Assembly (NCBI GenBank): GCA_022560025.1
Contig: JAFISE010000079.1
Span: 41,626-105,625 of the forward strand
Source: Stagonosporopsis chrysanthemi
Taxonomy: Eukaryota; Ascomycota; Dothideomycetes; Pleosporales; Didymellaceae
DNA: 64,000 bases
Direction: 5' to 3'
Under the pieces are notes generated by a model. That model saw nothing but the letters and a program-made list of their open reading frames with translations, did not search any database and was not told the DNA's origin. Of this stretch, positions 1 to 11,694 are shown one piece after another (position 1 is the stretch's first letter; each line of letters opens with the position of its first letter). The translations under genes were made by a program, and so were the position numbers.

Positions 1-47
1 CCCACCCGGCGGCGACCGTGGCTGCCTCGCCTGCCCCCCCGGCGCCG

Positions 48-101
<54 letters not shown>

Positions 102-622
102 ACTAACACCCTCCCCAGTCCCTCAGCAACGCAACCCTCGACCAGCAATGCACCGTAACCCGCCCGGGCATCGCACCCCTCGCCTCCTCCCTCCTAGTCG
201 AACTCCTCATCTCCATCCTGCAACACCCGCTCCTCGCCCGCGCGCCCTCCACCACCACAACCACCCCCTCTTCCCCTCCTCCCCCCACATCCCAAAAACC
301 ATCTCACCCCTCCCTCCCCACCCCCTTCGTCCACCCCCTCGGCCTCATCCCCCACACCCTCCGCGGCTTCCTAACCTCCTTCTCCCACCTCCCCATAACC
401 GGCTCCCCCTACAGCTCCTGCAGCGCATGCAGCCCCACCGTACTCTCTGCCTACGAAGCCAATCCCTGGGGTTTTGTGCAGCGCGCGCTGGGCGAGCGCG
501 GGTGGGTGGAGGAAATGAGCGGGTTGGCGGAGGTGCAGCGCAGGGCGGAGGGGGTGGAGGTTGAGTGGGAGAGTGAGGACGAGGGCGAGGGGGAGGACGA
601 GGGGGAGGGGGAGTTGTTGTAG
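1..622 (+). CDS. ATG7: Autophagy E1-like enzyme Atg7, C-terminal part (5' truncated)
   Basis: Atg7 is the E1-like enzyme that activates Atg8 and Atg12 for autophagosome formation in the cytosol. Only the 3' end is here. The last exon runs 119-622 in phase 0 and starts SLSNATLDQQCTVTRPG, the conserved Atg7 segment just after the catalytic region. It continues with GIAPLASSLLVELLISILQH, a Pro/Ser/Thr-rich insert, LGLIPHTLRGFL, a CSAC cysteine pair, and the family tail (WGFVQRAL..WVEEMSGLAEVQ) ending in an acidic stretch. A CACTAAC branch site and CCCCAG acceptor precede position 119. Bases 2-48 in the same frame read GCLAC, which may be the cysteine pair seen as GCYFC in other Atg7 proteins. 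The donor cannot be placed because of a 52-base C run at 48-99. Confidence 0.87.
48..99. repeat. 52-base homopolymer C tract
   Basis: An uninterrupted run of C at 48-99, preceded by GGCGCCG, lies inside or next to the last intron of ATG7. The following intron tail (CACTAACACCCTCCCCAG) is normal. The run may be real or an assembly artefact. It hides the donor site. Confidence 0.95.
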
Positions 623-940
623 AGAGGGTAAAGAAAGGCCCTTTTGTGCGGTTTTGCTGGTGTTGGTGTTGGGCGTGTGTTTGGATATTTTTCTCTCTTC
701 TCGGTTACATGTCGGGGTTTGATACGATGATACGATGAGACGATGGCACGATGGCACGCACGCACGCACGCACGACACGCACGACGACACGACGACGAGA
801 CGATGACAACACGAAAGCCCGGTATTCGGCATCGGGCGTTTGGGCGTTATCTTAGAGGCTATGCTACGCTCTGCTATACTATACTATGCTACACCATACC
901 ATACCACACTACACTACAGCCACCAATTCCAGCACGTCAC

Positions 941-943
<3 letters not shown>

Positions 944-981
<38 letters not shown>
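944..981. repeat. (TC)n microsatellite
   Basis: About 19 tandem TC units followed by TTTCCC. Confidence 0.95.
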
Positions 982-983
<2 letters not shown>

Positions 984-1074
984 CCCATCACTCTCTTTCA
1001 TCGCTGTACTCCATCACACCTACACTACAGCACAAACTGATTGTGTTGAACCCTCCCTTTCTCCGTCTCTCTCT

Positions 1075-1129
1075 CATCACAATCACAATCACAATCACAA
1101 TCACAACCACAATCACAACCACAACCACA
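1075..1129. repeat. (AATCAC)n / (AACCAC)n microsatellite
   Basis: About nine hexanucleotide units, AATCAC with later AACCAC variants. Confidence 0.9.
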
Positions 1130-1687
1130 AATTGCATTGCGCGGTGACTAGTAACTAAATGTGGCATTGCACTTGATTATTAAAAGTCCAGCCCTGTACA
1201 TTAAAGCCATGTACGCCAATGCGGCAGGCAGCGGTTGCGTGGGTACTCTTGACTCCCAACGCCAACTCCAATTCCAACTCCAAAGCTATTGGGTCCCCCA
1301 GACAAGAAAACCTGAACACCTCCTACAAAACGCCAGTCCAACGCCGGCAAAGAGCGCGCAGAACAAACCATATACGTACAGGAGACCAGCGAATGAAGGT
1401 CGAATAACCACACCCCTATCCCTATCCACCCGCTTGCGTCAATCATATCCAAAGACCGCAACGAAACGACCACGATGCTTTCCGTTTCCCGTATGCTCGT
1501 GCCCAAAAACCAAGGCCAACTCGAGCCCTCGTGCTCCGCCTCATGCAGACAGATCTCAAGCCGTGCGGCGAGTTCATGTCTCTCAAAAGTAGAGAAGACG
1601 AGGGCGAGTCAAAGACCTTGTTCCAGTCTCAAAGCAGAGAGACGGATGCGTGACGACAGTCCTCATCTCCCTAGCTAACAACAGTAC

Positions 1688-4600
1688 TCAACCAATCGTG
1701 CTCCCCAGCACACTCTCCTCCTCCGCTGCGCGACGGAAGTAATCCGCATCCACCAGGGTGCCGTTGTCGAGCGCAGCAGTGGGCGGCTCAGTGCCGAGGC
1801 CGGAGTCGGTGGGGGCAAAGTTCTTGGGGTTCTCCTTCAATTCCGCGGCGACGGCGGCAACTGCGCGGTCAATGGCTGACTCGGTGGGCATGGTGATGTC
1901 CGAGACTTCAGAGCCGGTCACGTCGGAGGCTGTCACGTCGGAAGCTGTGACGCCGGAGATGTCTGAGCCCTCCCTTTTGGCTGTCTGGCGGTCGCGCTCT
2001 TCGTCCTCAGACTCGGATTCGGAGGCCCCCTCGACTGCGCTCTCGGTCGGGACGGCAGAGCGGGCGATGGTCGAGCCGTACGAGGTGCGGCGGTCGATAT
2101 CGCTGCCGGTCATGTAGGAGCCGGAACCGTAGGTGTACTCGCTGCCGTAGTTGGAGCGGCCATCGTCGCCGATCGTCTCACCATCTGCGTGACTGTCGGC
2201 GTAGTTGGACTCGCTAGCGACACTGTAGCGACGCTCTGTGCCTGTCTCGCTCTGATCATCCTCGGCGATGGTCGAAGGAGCAACCGAAGCAGGCGCCTGG
2301 TTCTCGGCGTCTGGCTCAGCTTCCTCAATCAGAGGGGCGTTCTCTTTGTTGACCACCCCGGAATTAGGACGGCCGTTCCAGGATGACTTGCGGGTACTGG
2401 TCCTCGTAGATTGGGCGCGCTTGAGGCCGCCGCTGCTCATGGCCGCTGGTGGCGCGAGCTGAGCCTTCGCTACTGGAGGGGCATTGCCACTGATTTGGCT
2501 CAAAGAGAAGATGCGACGATCTGCTGAGCTGTTGGGCGCACTGCGGCGAATGGCCGGACGGGCCTTGAGGGCCATGTTCACCGCATTGGCGGTTGCATTC
2601 GGTAGCAGCGAGCGCTCGGCACCGCCATCAACACTCATGCGCTTCTTGAGCTTGCTGGGGCTGTTTGAACCCTTGGCAATCATCAGGGCGCGCGAGTGGT
2701 CCATGATGCCGTTCAGAATACGACGCTCCAGAGCATCCGCCTTGGCATCCATCAGGTGTAGCTCCTCGCGACGGATCTCGAGTGCGGTGCGAAGAGACGA
2801 AACCTCACCAGTAAGGCGGACCTTCTGATTCGCGAGGTTCTCGCGCTCTGCTTGCAGAGATGCGACAATGGCAAGCAGGGAGTCCTTCTCCTCTTTGAGC
2901 TCCTGCATGGTTCGATCCTTCTCTTCCCTGAGCTCAGCCATGACACGCGCCTTCTCCTCCTTCAACTCTTGCAGGACGTAGTCCTTCTCTGCCTTCAAGT
3001 CGTCTAGTTCAGCGTGCAGCTGCTCCTTATAAGTAGCCTTTTCCAGCTTGAGGTTGTCAAGATCAGCTTCGAGCTGTTCCTTCTGGGCCGAGCGACGCTC
3101 GACAAGAAGAGCAAGCTCCTCTGCCTCACGTTCCTTCGACTCGTTGCCCTCGAGAGTGAGCTGGGTCTGCTTGGCAACAAAGTCACTGATTTCCACAGCT
3201 GTTGCTTTTACCTGGGCGTTGATCTCATCAAGACGCTCGAGCTGACCGGCCGCCTTGGTCGCGTCATCTGCGTGACCAAGTAGCTTGTCCAGCTTCTCTT
3301 GAACAGCAGCGTCGTCGTATGTCGCAGATGGCTCAATGGCAAGTAACTTGTCAAGCTTATCCTGCACAGGAGCGTCGTCGTACTTCTCTGGCTCCGGCGG
3401 AGGGGCGGGAAGAAGCTTGGGCAGATTGGCGAAGTGGTTCTGGATCTCCTCAGACCGCGCCTTGGCTTCTTCGTTGATCGCTCGGGTGTGCTCTTCGGCT
3501 TCTTTCTTGGACTTCTGGGCATGATCGTAGTGGGCCTTGACCAGCGCCTCAATCTCGCGGAGTGCCATCATAAACTTAGGGTTGTGCTCTGTGATCTCAT
3601 CCTGAAGGCCAAGGAAGATCTTCTCGATGTTCTTCACCTCATCGCGGGTGTGAGAATGCTCCGTCTTATCCTCAAGCTTCTGCTCCTCGAACTTAGCAAC
3701 GGCACCATCGATTTTCTCCAAGGAGCCGTCCAGCTTCTCGAATGCGGTGGCCGAGTCAGCGCCTTGCTTAGTCTGATGCTCTTCAAAGCGCTCGTTCATG
3801 CCGGCGATAGTGACACCAAGTGTGTCGATGGTCAGACGTAACTCGTCTGCCATGGTCTTGGTGGTCTCGAGGATCTTCTCCTGCTCTTCGGCCTTCTCCT
3901 TCATGACGCGGGCCTGCTCGTCTGCAAGGAGCTGGGCATCGTCGTACTTGGCCATCAGCGTGTTGAACTTGTCCTCCAGCTTCTCGGTGAAGTCGGCGAC
4001 AATAGCACCCTTGATCTCGTCATGCTTTTCCAGCTGGAGCGTCGACTTCTCGGCATGGTCGTTCTGGAGGCCCTCAATGGATCCATGGGCGCGCTCAAAC
4101 TCGCGGGTCAACGTCTCCATCAGCTCCTTGACGTCGGATGTGACGTTGTTAGCACCTATGGTGTCGTGGAGGGTTGTGACAGAAGTCTTCAGGTCTTCGA
4201 TGGACCCGCCCTCCTTGAAGTTGGTCAACACTTCCTCCTTCATAGTCTCCAGAGCAGTCTTGACCTCAGTGATGGTGTCGACAAGAGTTTCAGCCTCTTT
4301 GCGTCGATCATCGAAGTTGTTCGCGGTCTTGAGAATGTCCTCCTCGTAGGTATCCTTCATCCTTTCATGGCTGTCGCGGAACTCGTGAATGAGGCCAGTC
4401 AGCTGCTCCATGTCGGATTTGGAAGGCATCTCTTCTGGGTCGGGGATCTTCATATCATCAAGTTTAGCCTTGAGATCGTCGACTAACAGAGAGACGGCAT
4501 CAACGTCCGCCTTCGTGGCTTTTGGATTGGCCTCGTCGTCGGGCTTCGCCGCCTTCATCTCATCAAGAGCTGTCTTGATGTCGTCGGCAATGACCTGTAC

Positions 4601-7600
4601 GACAGTGACGTCGGTCTTGGTTGCTCCCTCCTCCTCGAACTTCTTGGCAAGAGCATCAAGAGCCTCGTATGTGGTTCGCACGGCCAATTCGACGTCCTCC
4701 AAGTTCTCTTTGGTCACAGCAGTCGCAGGATCAGGGAAGACTAGCTCCTCAATCTTGGCTTTGGTATTGGCGACGAGCGTCTCGATGGCGTCTGTGTCTT
4801 CCTTCTTGGCGAAGCCCTCAAGTACTGGGGAAGGTTCACGTTCCTGAAGGATAAGGACTGCGGCTTGGACTTCCTTCAGCATACCCTCAATGGAGAGCAA
4901 GTCATCTTTCATGACCGTGCCGGGAGCGGCAGCTGCTTCGGTGGCCGGAACGGGAGTCTGCCTGTTCGCATCCATGGCTTCCACCTTGGCGTGTATCTGA
5001 GAGAGAATGAACTCCATCTTGTCCACGTCGTTGCGCTGGGTAGAGTCAGAGACGATATCACGGCTTGTGGTTTCTTCAGTCGTCTCGGTCGTCTCCGCAC
5101 GAGCCATTTCGTCGGCCATCCCTCGGTCTCCAACCGGTCCATCGCTGGGAGCTTCGGCAAGCACCATCTCGTTTCCAGTGGGAACCGCATCGACTTCGAC
5201 CTCGACCTCGACCGCTTGCGTGGTTTCTTGGGTCAGGGCCTTGCCCTTGAGGAGCGCAACATCTTCGCGAAGAGCAGCGATTCCCTCCTTAAGCGTGTCC
5301 AGAATCTCGTAAGACACGGTCATGTCGACAGGCTTGCTGGACAGTTTGCCAACGTCTGCGCGCAAGCCCTCGAGGCCGTCGTGAAGCGCATCGACCATCT
5401 CGCCAGATGAAGAGCTGTCGCGAGGACCATCAAGCTTCTTCTCGAGGTGTGATCGAAGATCGTCAAGTCCCAGACGTAGAGCCTCCAGGACCTCCTCGGT
5501 ATCGGCGCGGCCATGTTGGCGAGTGAGGCCGTCTGACTGGCGGATGTGCTCAAGCTCTCCACGGAAAGCCTCAAGGAGCTCCTCGTTGACACCTGCAGAT
5601 GCTGACGATGTCTTGAGTTCCTCAAGACTAGCTTTGATGGAATCTAAGATTTCCTCTTTGTCCTTGTCGCCAGCAGGAACAAGAGCACTACCAAGCGACT
5701 CCTTCAAGGCCCCGAGGTCGGCTTGAAGGACAGTCACGCTCTCCTTCGAGGTTGTGTCGTGCGCAGCGTGAAGACCGTTAATGAGCTCGCGAACAGCATC
5801 GATGATGTCGTCTTTGTCAGCGCCACCGGACTTCACAAGCGAACCGCCAATGGTCTCACGTAGATGCTCAAACTCTGCTTTCATTGCGGCAAGGACTTCG
5901 TCATTTGGTGACGCAGTAGCCTCACGCAGTCCGACTTGGAGCCCATCGAATCCAGCTTCTAGCCTCTCGAGGATGTCGTTCTTGTGACCTGCAGTATCGC
6001 CGAGAATGACTTCCTTGAGCTGATCGAACTCGTGCTTCAATGCTTCGTTGATGTCGTCGTTGGAGTCGGTATCTTCGTTGCGCAGAGCGACTTGTGAGTT
6101 CATCTCGTCGAAACCTGCCTTCAACGCGGCAAGAAGCTCTTCTTTGTCAACAGAAGTCCCGGTAAGCTTTCCGATCAAGCCTTCGTGGAGGTTTTCGAGC
6201 TCAGTCTTGATGAAAGTGACCATGTCGCCACGGCTCCATTCTTGGTCACCACGAGGTCCTTCGGCGACGTAGCCTTGTACGTCGTGACGGAGTTTTTCGA
6301 GCTCTACGCGGAAGCTGTCAACGATGGCGTCCTGCTGGGCTCCATCGGAGGCTTTGTCGAAGTGATCCTGCAGGTCCGCTGCAAGTCTATCCATACCGTC
6401 GCGCATTGCGTCCAGAACCTGCTCGGTGTCGCGTTCGTTGGCCGCCGAGTATGCTTTGATTTCAGAATGCATGCTCTCCACAAGAGACTGGATGCGTTGC
6501 ACAACGACCTCGTTGTTGGCGTCGACGTCGGGCTGCGAGGCTTCGAGGCCAGCCTTGACAGCGTCGAACAAGGCTTCCTGCGGGATCTCGACCTCTTGTG
6601 GTCCAAACTCGTGTGTAGAGAGGGCTTCTTTGATGGCGTCGAGGACTACTTCGCGACTAATGCCATCGGTCTGAGGCTGCTGCTGCTGCTGCTGCTGCTG
6701 AGTGACAAGAGACGGCTTCAGCTCCTCAAGGGAATCGCGCACAGCCATGAGGATCTCCTCACGCATCTCAGTTGCCTCGTTGACGGGAGCGGGTAGTCGG
6801 AGCTGCTGCAGCGACTGTTGAACAATATCTCCAATCTCCTCTCTCGATACAGCGCCTGAGCCGTTGTAGTCCTGCAAACCTTCGCGAAGGCACTGGAGGA
6901 TCTCGTCGCGTTCCAGGCCAAATTGCTGAATCTCGACGTTCGGTTTCATCTCGACGCTGTCGTAGGCTTCACGGATTGCAGCCACGATGGCTTCCTTGTC
7001 GAGAGGTGCGCCTTGGGCAGAGTACTGGTCGAGGCCACGTTCCGCCAGAGCGTGTTTGACCACATCGTACACTTCGTTGTTATCGACAGTGCCACGGGTG
7101 ACTACCGAGGACATGGACTGCCGCCTTCGCTCCCGCATCACCTTGTCCATGTACTCCTTGAGATCTTCCAGGCCTTCTTGGATGATGGCGTTAATCTCCT
7201 CGGTGGTGTGCTCAGGGTCAGCAAGTGGCCGATCTGCATTGGCCTGTTCTGCCTCCTCGATCTTGCGAGCCAGGTCTCGGCCCATCCCAAGAACCTCCCC
7301 TCGCAGCTCTTGGACCAGCGTCTTGGTTGCCATGGTAACGCAACCGTTCTCAGCGGCACTGTCCTTGATCTTGCGAAGATAGTTGAGCATCTCGTCGCTA
7401 ATGAAGTCGGCGGCTTTTGGACCATGTGACTCTCCCGAGTAGCCTTCTGATAGCGTGCGTGTGAGTGCGCCTGACCCAGGAGAAGGCCGGAAAGAAGCAG
7501 AACCAGGTGGAGCGAGGTTGTTGGAGGCCGAGCCTGACTTGACAAATTCGACAAGCTCAGAGACCTTCTTCGCGGTGTCGCCGTTGGCCTTGTCGACAAT

Positions 7601-8784
7601 GACCTGCAGGCTCGCAATCAAGCGCTCCTGGCCGTCCTTGGTCACCATCTCGCGGATAATCTTCTCCAGCATGGCAACGCTGGCAGCACCCTCGACAGAG
7701 TAAGGGTTGGGACTCCCCATCCTCTCGTCTGTCCAGCCGCTCGGTGACGACATGCGAGGAAATGTGAACTGCTTGGTTGGCGTCATGTGAGGATCATGGA
7801 GGTTGAGAGGGGCAGAGCGCGCCTCTTCCATAGCGGCTGCTGCCGCCGCCGCAGCTCTTTGCTTCTCGCTCATGGTGCTCAGCAGGTCCTTCAGCGACTG
7901 TCGAATATCCTCGTCGCGGCTGTTGGTGGCTTCCTTCAAGCTGATGAGGTCTGTGGCGTTGTCTTTGCTCCGACGACTCAGCTGAGACATGTCCTTTTGC
8001 AGACTCGACACAATGTTTGTGATGCTAAGCAGCTGTGAGGAGATGGAGTCGAGAGGCTGCGCGGGTGCAGGGGCGGGGGTGGAAGAGTTGGTGATGTTCT
8101 GGAGGGGAGGATCCAGAATGTGCGGCGGAATAGTCATGGTCTGCAGCGCCTTCATGGTAGCGGAGGGTGGTGTGTTCTCGCTCATGATGCCCCTGTGGCT
8201 GGGCCGAGTGGTGGGAGTGTGTGTCAGGTCGTATAGGGATGATGGCGAGCCGAACTGGCCAAACTTGGGATCCAGCTCCTTGCCAAAGTAGTCCCGCTCT
8301 CCTTCGCGCGAGTGGGAGCCGTCCCGCGTGCGGGGGCGCTCTGGCGAGCGCTCGGGTGACTTGTGTGTGTCGAGATAGCTGCGCAGGTCGCGGACGCTGC
8401 TGGGCTGTAGCGACTGCATGCGCTTGTGCTGGTTGCCCTTGATCAGCGAGCGCTCGGGCGACCTCGAGGGCATGGGGTTTGTTGTGTATGAGCTGGTGGG
8501 CAGGCTCTCGCGGGCCTTTTCCTCCAGCGCCTTCGCGGCGCGCATGATGGCGGCGGATGTGTTGGGGCGCGTGGTGAGTGTGGGCGAGCCGGGGTTCATG
8601 GGCAGCGGTGGAGGGGCGCGGTCGGGGTCTGCGCTGTCCCACCTGTATGTTTGTCAGTCGCGTGCAGCTGTGTGGCCGTGCAGTACGCCTACATGGGAAT
8701 GCTCCGGTCCATCGAGGAGAAGGACGAGCCGTGGTGGCGGACGAGCTCGCGGTCTTGCGAGTGTTCGCGCTCCATTGTGGACAT
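1688..8784 (-). CDS. Giant coiled-coil protein with ~two dozen helical repeats
   Basis: Two exons, 8784-8693 and 8642-1688, joined over a 50-bp intron (donor GTAGGC, acceptor ACATACAG), give about 2348 aa. The first exon encodes MSTMEREHSQDRELV and the junction reads SIPM-WDSADPDRAPPPLP, extending the single large ORF that starts at MNPGSP. Order of parts: Ser/Pro-rich basic N-terminus with SPER repeats; an Ala run; a region of short amphipathic repeats (coded by about 7215-5255) with the pattern acidic-I/L-L-x-A-L/I-K-x-G/S-L/F-E-x-L; a long heptad coiled coil (to about 2700); and a basic, then Ser/Asp/Glu-rich C-terminus. A polyglutamine stretch (CTG run at 6677-6700) interrupts the repeats. 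No enzyme motif is seen. Similar fungal proteins are often labelled chromosome-segregation ATPase-like, but I see no Walker motif, so a scaffold role is only a guess. Confidence 0.85.
6677..6700. repeat. (CTG)8 coding microsatellite, polyglutamine
   Basis: Eight CTG on the plus strand encode eight Gln in the coiled-coil protein (VT-Q8-PQTD) on the minus strand. Confidence 0.95.
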
Positions 8785-8873
8785 TGCGGGTGGTGGGCTC
8801 GACTAGATGCAATGGGGTATATTGGAATGTATGGCGTATGAATGGGCGCGCGCAGGGCCGAGTGCTCCACGAG

Positions 8874-8926
8874 CGGGCAGGGCAGGGCAGGCAGGGCAGG
8901 GCAGGGCAGGGCAGGGCAGGCAGGGC
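8874..8926. repeat. GGGCA pentanucleotide array
   Basis: About ten GGGCA units, some shortened to GGCA, between two divergent promoters. Confidence 0.9.
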
Positions 8927-9372
8927 AAGTGCGGCAAACGACCAAGCGGTGCGGCGGGCCAGCGCGGGGGTATAATATGGGGTCGTGAGGTCGTGAGCGT
9001 CGAGGGGGGTGATGTTCGTCGCGAGGCCGCTGGGCTGCAGCTGTCGCTATGTACTTGCCGCACCCATGCACGGTTGTTTGTAAACACGGCGGCTGCGGCC
9101 CAGCAAGTAACGTCATTCGCTGGCCCGGGCGCGCCTGCCAGCACAGCGCCGCGTAGCGCCTCACCGACTCATCACCGTAGCAGCGTGGCCAGCGCCTGCA
9201 GTGAACCCGGACGTGCGCTGCTGTGGTTCGCACAGAATCCTTCGTTGGCGTCTGTGCTGTCGTTGATCAACACATGGTGCCTGCGCCCGAGGTGTCCGGT
9301 TCGACAGCGCGTTCGGGGCGTTGCTATGGGGCTGGCTGGTCCAGCCACCGTGCTCGTGATTGGCCGTGCGAG

Positions 9373-9417
9373 GTGTGGCTGCTATGGCTGCTGTGGCTGC
9401 TGTGGCTGCTGTGGCTA
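9373..9417. repeat. TGTGGCTGC 9-bp minisatellite
   Basis: Several imperfect tandem copies of TGTGGCTGC/TATGGCTGC, with degenerate copies continuing to about 9475. Confidence 0.85.
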
Positions 9418-9637
9418 CCGTAGTCACTGTGGCTCATGCCGCTGCTGTGGCTGATGCCGCCGCCGCGGCTGATGCCAAGTCCGACCGCCGCCGCATCTCA
9501 GTGATGCATCCCGCGAGCTCGCCCATCAGCAACGTAGCTATCCACGCCCGCCACATCTCCCCCCATCCCACGCCCATATCCGCCCAACACCCTCCCCACC
9601 CAACACGCCCACACCGTTGCCACGCCCCTCCACCACC

Positions 9638-10956
9638 ATGGCCGTCGCAGACACCGGCAAGCGGATAGAGGAGGCGCAGAAGCTGGCCACCACCGAGCCC
9701 GCAAAGGCCGAGAAGATCTACCAGGAAGTGCTCTCGCAGGACCCGGGCAGCAATGAAACCGCCATCAAGCACTACGAGACTGCGCTGGTATCGCTGGGCG
9801 AGCTGTACCGCGACCAGAAGAAGGCCGATGCGCTTGCAGAGCTGGTCCGCCAGGCGCGGTCGGTGCTGTCGTCGTTTGCAAAGGCGAAGACGTCGAAGCT
9901 GAGTATGTTGGAGTGTGCCCGTATACGGCTCATAAGCTAACTTGTCCAGTCCGCCAGCTGCTCGACCTCTTCACCGCTCTCCCCAACACCACCGACACCC
10001 AGATCTCCGTCACAAAGTCATGCATAGAGTGGGCCGTCTCGGAGCGGAGAGGCTTCCTGCGCCAGAACCTCGAGACTCGCCTCGTCTCGCTGTACATGGC
10101 CAAGCAGTCCTACTACGAGGCTTTGTCCCTCATCAACAGCCTGCTGAAGGAGCTGAAGCGTCTGGACGACAAGCTGGTCCTGGTCGAGGTGCAGCTGCTG
10201 GAATCGCGAGTCTACCACGCCCTCGGCAACATCCCCAAGGGCCGCGCCGCCCTCACCTCCGCACGAACATCGGCCGCCTCCGTATACACCCCGCCGCTGC
10301 TGCAGGCTAATCTAGACATGCAGAGCGGTATGCTGCACGCAGAAGACGGCGACTTCAACACATCCTTCTCATACTTCATCGAAGCTATGGAGGGCTACCA
10401 CTCGCAGGACGAGGAGCAGAAGGCCACCTCGGCGCTCCAGTACATGCTTCTGTGCAAAATCATGCTCAACCTCGGCGACGACGTCACCACCCTCATGACC
10501 TCGAAGCACGCCGTCAAGTACGCAGGAAAGCGCCTGGACGCCATGAAGGCCGTCGCCCGCGCACACACAAACCGCAGTCTGGAGGAGTACGAGAGCGCGC
10601 TGACCGAGTACCGCCAGGAGCTGGGCAGCGACCGCTTCATCACAAGCCACCTGCGCCGCCTCTACGACAACATGCTCGAGCAGAACCTCATCAAGGTCAT
10701 CGAGCCCTACAGCAGAGTCGAAATCGACCACGTCGCCAAAATGGTCGGCCTCGACACCGTCCAGGTCGAGCGCAAGCTCTCCCAGATGATCCTCGACAAG
10801 GTCATCATCGGCGTCCTCGACCAGGGCGCCGGCTGCCTCATCGTCTACGACGAGTCCGAGCGCGACAAGGGGTACGACGCCGCACTCAACACAATCGAGA
10901 AGCTGAACAGCGTCGTCGAGGTCCTGTACACGAACCAGGCCTCCATGCTGGAGTAG
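9638..10956 (+). CDS. RPN6: 26S proteasome regulatory subunit Rpn6 (PSMD11)
   Basis: A non-ATPase lid subunit that braces the lid against the base and 20S core of the 26S proteasome. Exons are 9638-9902 and 9950-10956, with a 47-bp intron (donor GTATGTTGG, branch GCTAAC, acceptor TCCAG). The product is 423 aa, normal for Rpn6. The spliced junction reads TSKL-IRQLLDLFTAL. The N-terminal two-thirds are TPR-like helical repeats (RLVSLYMAKQSYYEALSLI, LLESRVYHALGNIPKGRAA). The C-terminal PCI domain is clear (LRRLYDNMLEQNLIKVIEPY, VEIDHVAKMVGL, ERKLSQMILDKVI), and the tail is the usual helix IEKLNSVVEVLY. The start is CCACCATGG, a strong context, and the next upstream in-frame region has no alternative family sequence. 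Confidence 0.97.
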
Positions 10957-11694
10957 GGCGGGGCGTGGTAGGCAAGGAATAGATAAATAACCGCGTGCTG
11001 GCAATGCAGACCTATGTACCATACAGACATAGATGGCTGGGTTCGCCAAGGCCACCATAATCGCTGCCACAGTAATGACCATCATGAACACACATGACTC
11101 CCTGACTATGCACGACCGATCGAGACACCATAGAACCTGCTGTGCGTTGACAACCGGTATCCCATCCCTCCCAGCTACGATCCCGCTCCTTTCCGTCCTG
11201 CCCTCCCAATGCCGTCGTCCCACTAGTCTGCTCTCAAAGTCACAGAAAGGGCACGTGTACTAGTATTCAAGTTTGATGAAAATGCATTGCATCGGACCAG
11301 TATATCCATATCCATATCTATATCCTCCCTCCCTTTCCCTCCGTGCGCGTATCTATCAACCGCACCCGCGCACCCGCGCCATCGAGGCTCGCCGGCCCCG
11401 GCTTTCATTCACGCACAACAGCCGCTCAAACTTGTAAACCTATGGAGAAATTTTGGAAACCCCCCATCCCATCCCATCCCATCACATCCCATGCCGAAAA
11501 ACACAAAAACACAAAAAAACACCAATGGTATGCATACTTCACATGCCCCCTTTCCTTCCTTCCTTTTTCCCCTGCTGTTCGACTTCTTCTCGCCCGGGAC
11601 AAGAGACGCTCTGGGGACGCCTGGGGGTTGGAGTGGTCGGATTGGCATCTCGCCAATGGGTGGGGGAGGGGGAGAAGAGAGTAATGGGGGAAGA
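10957..11694. other. Convergent intergenic region
   Basis: 3' ends of RPN6 and GDH2 face each other. It contains short CATATC and CCCAT simple repeats (about 11306-11330 and 11462-11490) and an A-rich stretch. No gene is seen. Confidence 0.75.

Larger units (their letters stand above)
623..1687. other. Convergent intergenic region with microsatellites
   Basis: This is the 3'-to-3' space between ATG7 and the coiled-coil gene. No gene is seen. It holds ACGC/ACGAC-rich simple sequence (about 750-805), a TC dinucleotide run (944-981) and an AATCAC hexanucleotide run that drifts to AACCAC (about 1075-1129). The ORFs across it translate only these repeats. Confidence 0.8.
8785..9637. other. Divergent promoter region with minisatellites
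   Basis: Head-to-head space between the coiled-coil gene (minus) and RPN6 (plus). It carries a GGGCA/GGCA tandem array (8874-8926) and a 9-base TGTGGCTGC array (about 9373-9417), then pyrimidine-rich sequence just before the RPN6 start. No gene is seen. The long minus ORF here is a repeat-driven shadow. Confidence 0.75.

Noticed and set aside
8025..9233. Long minus-strand ORF (402 codons), Pro/Ala/His-rich
   Set aside because: Overlaps the spliced first exon of the coiled-coil gene in another frame and reads through the GGGCA array; composition comes from the repeats.
10369..11223. Minus-strand ORF of 284 codons
   Set aside because: Mostly antisense to RPN6 with Val/Leu-rich shadow composition.
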